Below are positions 4,580 to 5,547 of a DNA stretch of 5,547 nt, piece after piece (within the stretch, counting starts at the first letter, position 1; every line of letters begins with the position of its first letter). The stretch spans positions 1 through 5,547 of the forward strand of contig JAUWVD010000091.1 in NCBI GenBank assembly GCA_030617585.1, written 5' to 3'. Source of the DNA: Candidatus Methanophagales archaeon (GTDB taxonomy: Archaea; Halobacteriota; Syntropharchaeia; Alkanophagales; Methanospirareceae). Position numbers and translations under genes: made by a program. Under the pieces are notes generated by a model. It searched no databases and was not told where the DNA came from. It saw only the letters and a program-made list of their open reading frames with translations.

Positions 4580-5547
4580 ATGATGAATGTGGGTGAAGCA
4601 TTGATTGGAGATGGAGAAGAAATTGCGCATATTGACTTGATGATCGGGGACAAATCCGGACCGGTAGGTATGGCATTCGCAAACGCTTTAAGTCAGATGT
4701 CTGCAGGACACACACCGCTATTTGCAGTAATAAGGCCGAATTTACCGGTTAAGCCATCTACGGTAGTTGTGCCGAAGGTTACGGTGCGGAACATGAAAGA
4801 GGCGGAGAAGGTATTTGGCCCCGCGCAGAGTGCAATAGCAAAAGCGATTGCGGACTCGGTGGAGGAGGGCGTGATACCAGAGGATAAGACAGAGGAACTC
4901 GTGGTGATTGTAAGTGTGTTCATGCATCCTCATGCGGATGATTATAATAAGATATATCGTTACAATTATGGCGCTACAAAGTTGGCGCTAAAACGGGCTA
5001 TGGATGGGTTCCCGGATATAAAGAAAGTGCTATATGAGAAGGATCGGTCGCGGCATCCTTCGCTGGGTATGAAAGTGACAAAGTTATGGGACCCACCTTA
5101 TCTTCAGGTCGCTCTGGACATCCCGAACTGGGAGCGTATGGGGCGTGTGGTGAAGGATCTGCCGAGTAATGACCATCTTATCATAGAGGCGGGTACGCCA
5201 TTGATAAAGCGATACGGAGTGGACATAGTGGCGAAGATAAAAGAGATAAAGCCCGATACATTCGTAATTGCGGATTTGAAAACGCTCGATACCGGTAACT
5301 TAGAGGTACGGATGGTTTCGGATGCGGGTGCAGATGCAGTAGTGATCTCGGGGTTAGCGCCACTTCGGACGATGGAGAAGGCGATAGAGGAGGCAAGGAA
5401 GACCGGTATTTACTCGTCCCTGGATATGTTAAATGTTGAAAAACCGCTAGCGGTGCTTAAAGAATTAAGTGTAGGTGGGATGATGCCGGACGTGGTCGAG
5501 TTACATCGTGCAATAGATGTAGAACAGGAAGAGCGGCATGCCTGGGG
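4580..5547 (+). CDS. Bifunctional Fae-Hps: formaldehyde-activating enzyme / 3-hexulose-6-phosphate synthase, 3' end outside the window
   Basis: 322 complete codons are visible with no stop; fused proteins of this kind are near 390-400 residues, so roughly 70 are missing. The N-terminal Fae domain (about 1-165) condenses formaldehyde with tetrahydromethanopterin. It shows GEALIGDGEEIAHIDL at 5-20 (catalytic-type His17), PNLPVKPST at 53-61, FGPAQSA at 79-85 and KIYRYNYGATK at 124-134. The Hps domain (from about 174, YLQVALD) is an OMP-decarboxylase-like barrel with the signature DLKTLD at 232-237, ISGLAP at 256-261 and ELHRAID at 307-313. It joins formaldehyde and ribulose 5-phosphate; in methanogens, run in reverse, it supplies ribulose phosphate for nucleotides while Fae captures the released formaldehyde. 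The start may be either ATG of the pair at 4580 and 4583, and GGGGAT (4566-4571) is a plausible ribosome binding site. Directly downstream of the marker 6 gene. Confidence 0.95.
   Translation, partial: MMNVGEALIGDGEEIAHIDLMIGDKSGPVGMAFANALSQMSAGHTPLFAVIRPNLPVKPSTVVVPKVTVRNMKEAEKVFGPAQSAIAKAIADSVEEGVIPEDKTEELVVIVSVFMHPHADDYNKIYRYNYGATKLALKRAMDGFPDIKKVLYEKDRSRHPSLGMKVTKLWDPPYLQVALDIPNWERMGRVVKDLPSNDHLIIEAGTPLIKRYGVDIVAKIKEIKPDTFVIADLKTLDTGNLEVRMVSDAGADAVVISGLAPLRTMEKAIEEARKTGIYSSLDMLNVEKPLAVLKELSVGGMMPDVVELHRAIDVEQEERHAW

Noticed and set aside
4503..5396. Minus-strand open frames opposite marker 6 and Fae-Hps
   Set aside because: They are antisense to strongly conserved Fae and Hps motifs; the Pro/Ser/Leu-rich product at 5181-5396 is a composition artefact.
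1..5547. CRISPR array, insertion-sequence ends or long direct repeats
   Set aside because: No regularly spaced repeats, transposase gene or terminal inverted repeats with target duplication were seen on either strand.

Overview
This window is archaeal, most likely from a methanogen-type or anaerobic methane-oxidising euryarchaeote. The evidence is a probable methanogenesis marker 6 protein next to a fused formaldehyde-activating enzyme/hexulose-6-phosphate synthase (Fae-Hps), plus a type 2 isopentenyl-diphosphate isomerase, a TRAM-containing archaeal MtaB-type tRNA methylthiotransferase, a DUF424 protein and an archaeal-style tRNA-Ile without encoded CCA. Genus cannot be read from the sequence.

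Left edge (1-654): this looks like the end of a tRNA-targeting integrated element, now degraded. A detached 3' end of a tRNA gene (T arm, acceptor 3' strand, discriminator A, about 621-654) has no 5' half beside it. A frame running leftward out of it encodes the N-terminal, core-binding part of an archaeal tyrosine recombinase. This integrase is cut off near position 272, before its catalytic domain, and abuts a rightward, unrecognised CDS that enters from outside the window and stops at 288. The stretch is visibly more A+T-rich than the rest.

Chromosomal backbone (662-3866): a leftward pair, fni (IDI-2) followed by a DUF488 gene, diverges from mtaB across a 62-base promoter region. The mtaB gene converges on a DUF424 gene, and their 3' ends overlap by 53 bases.

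Right side (3867-5547): an A+T-rich intergenic region with a TATA box leads to tRNA-Ile(GAT), then a perfect 13-bp hairpin, then the marker 6 gene and the Fae-Hps gene, which runs off the right edge. The last two are codirectional, 45 bases apart, and probably one transcription unit.

Together the backbone genes cover isoprenoid lipid precursors (IDI-2), tRNA position-37 modification (MtaB), decoding (tRNA-Ile) and C1/pentose supply (Fae-Hps). The most notable feature is the tRNA/integrase junction at the left. No complete new system is visible in the window.
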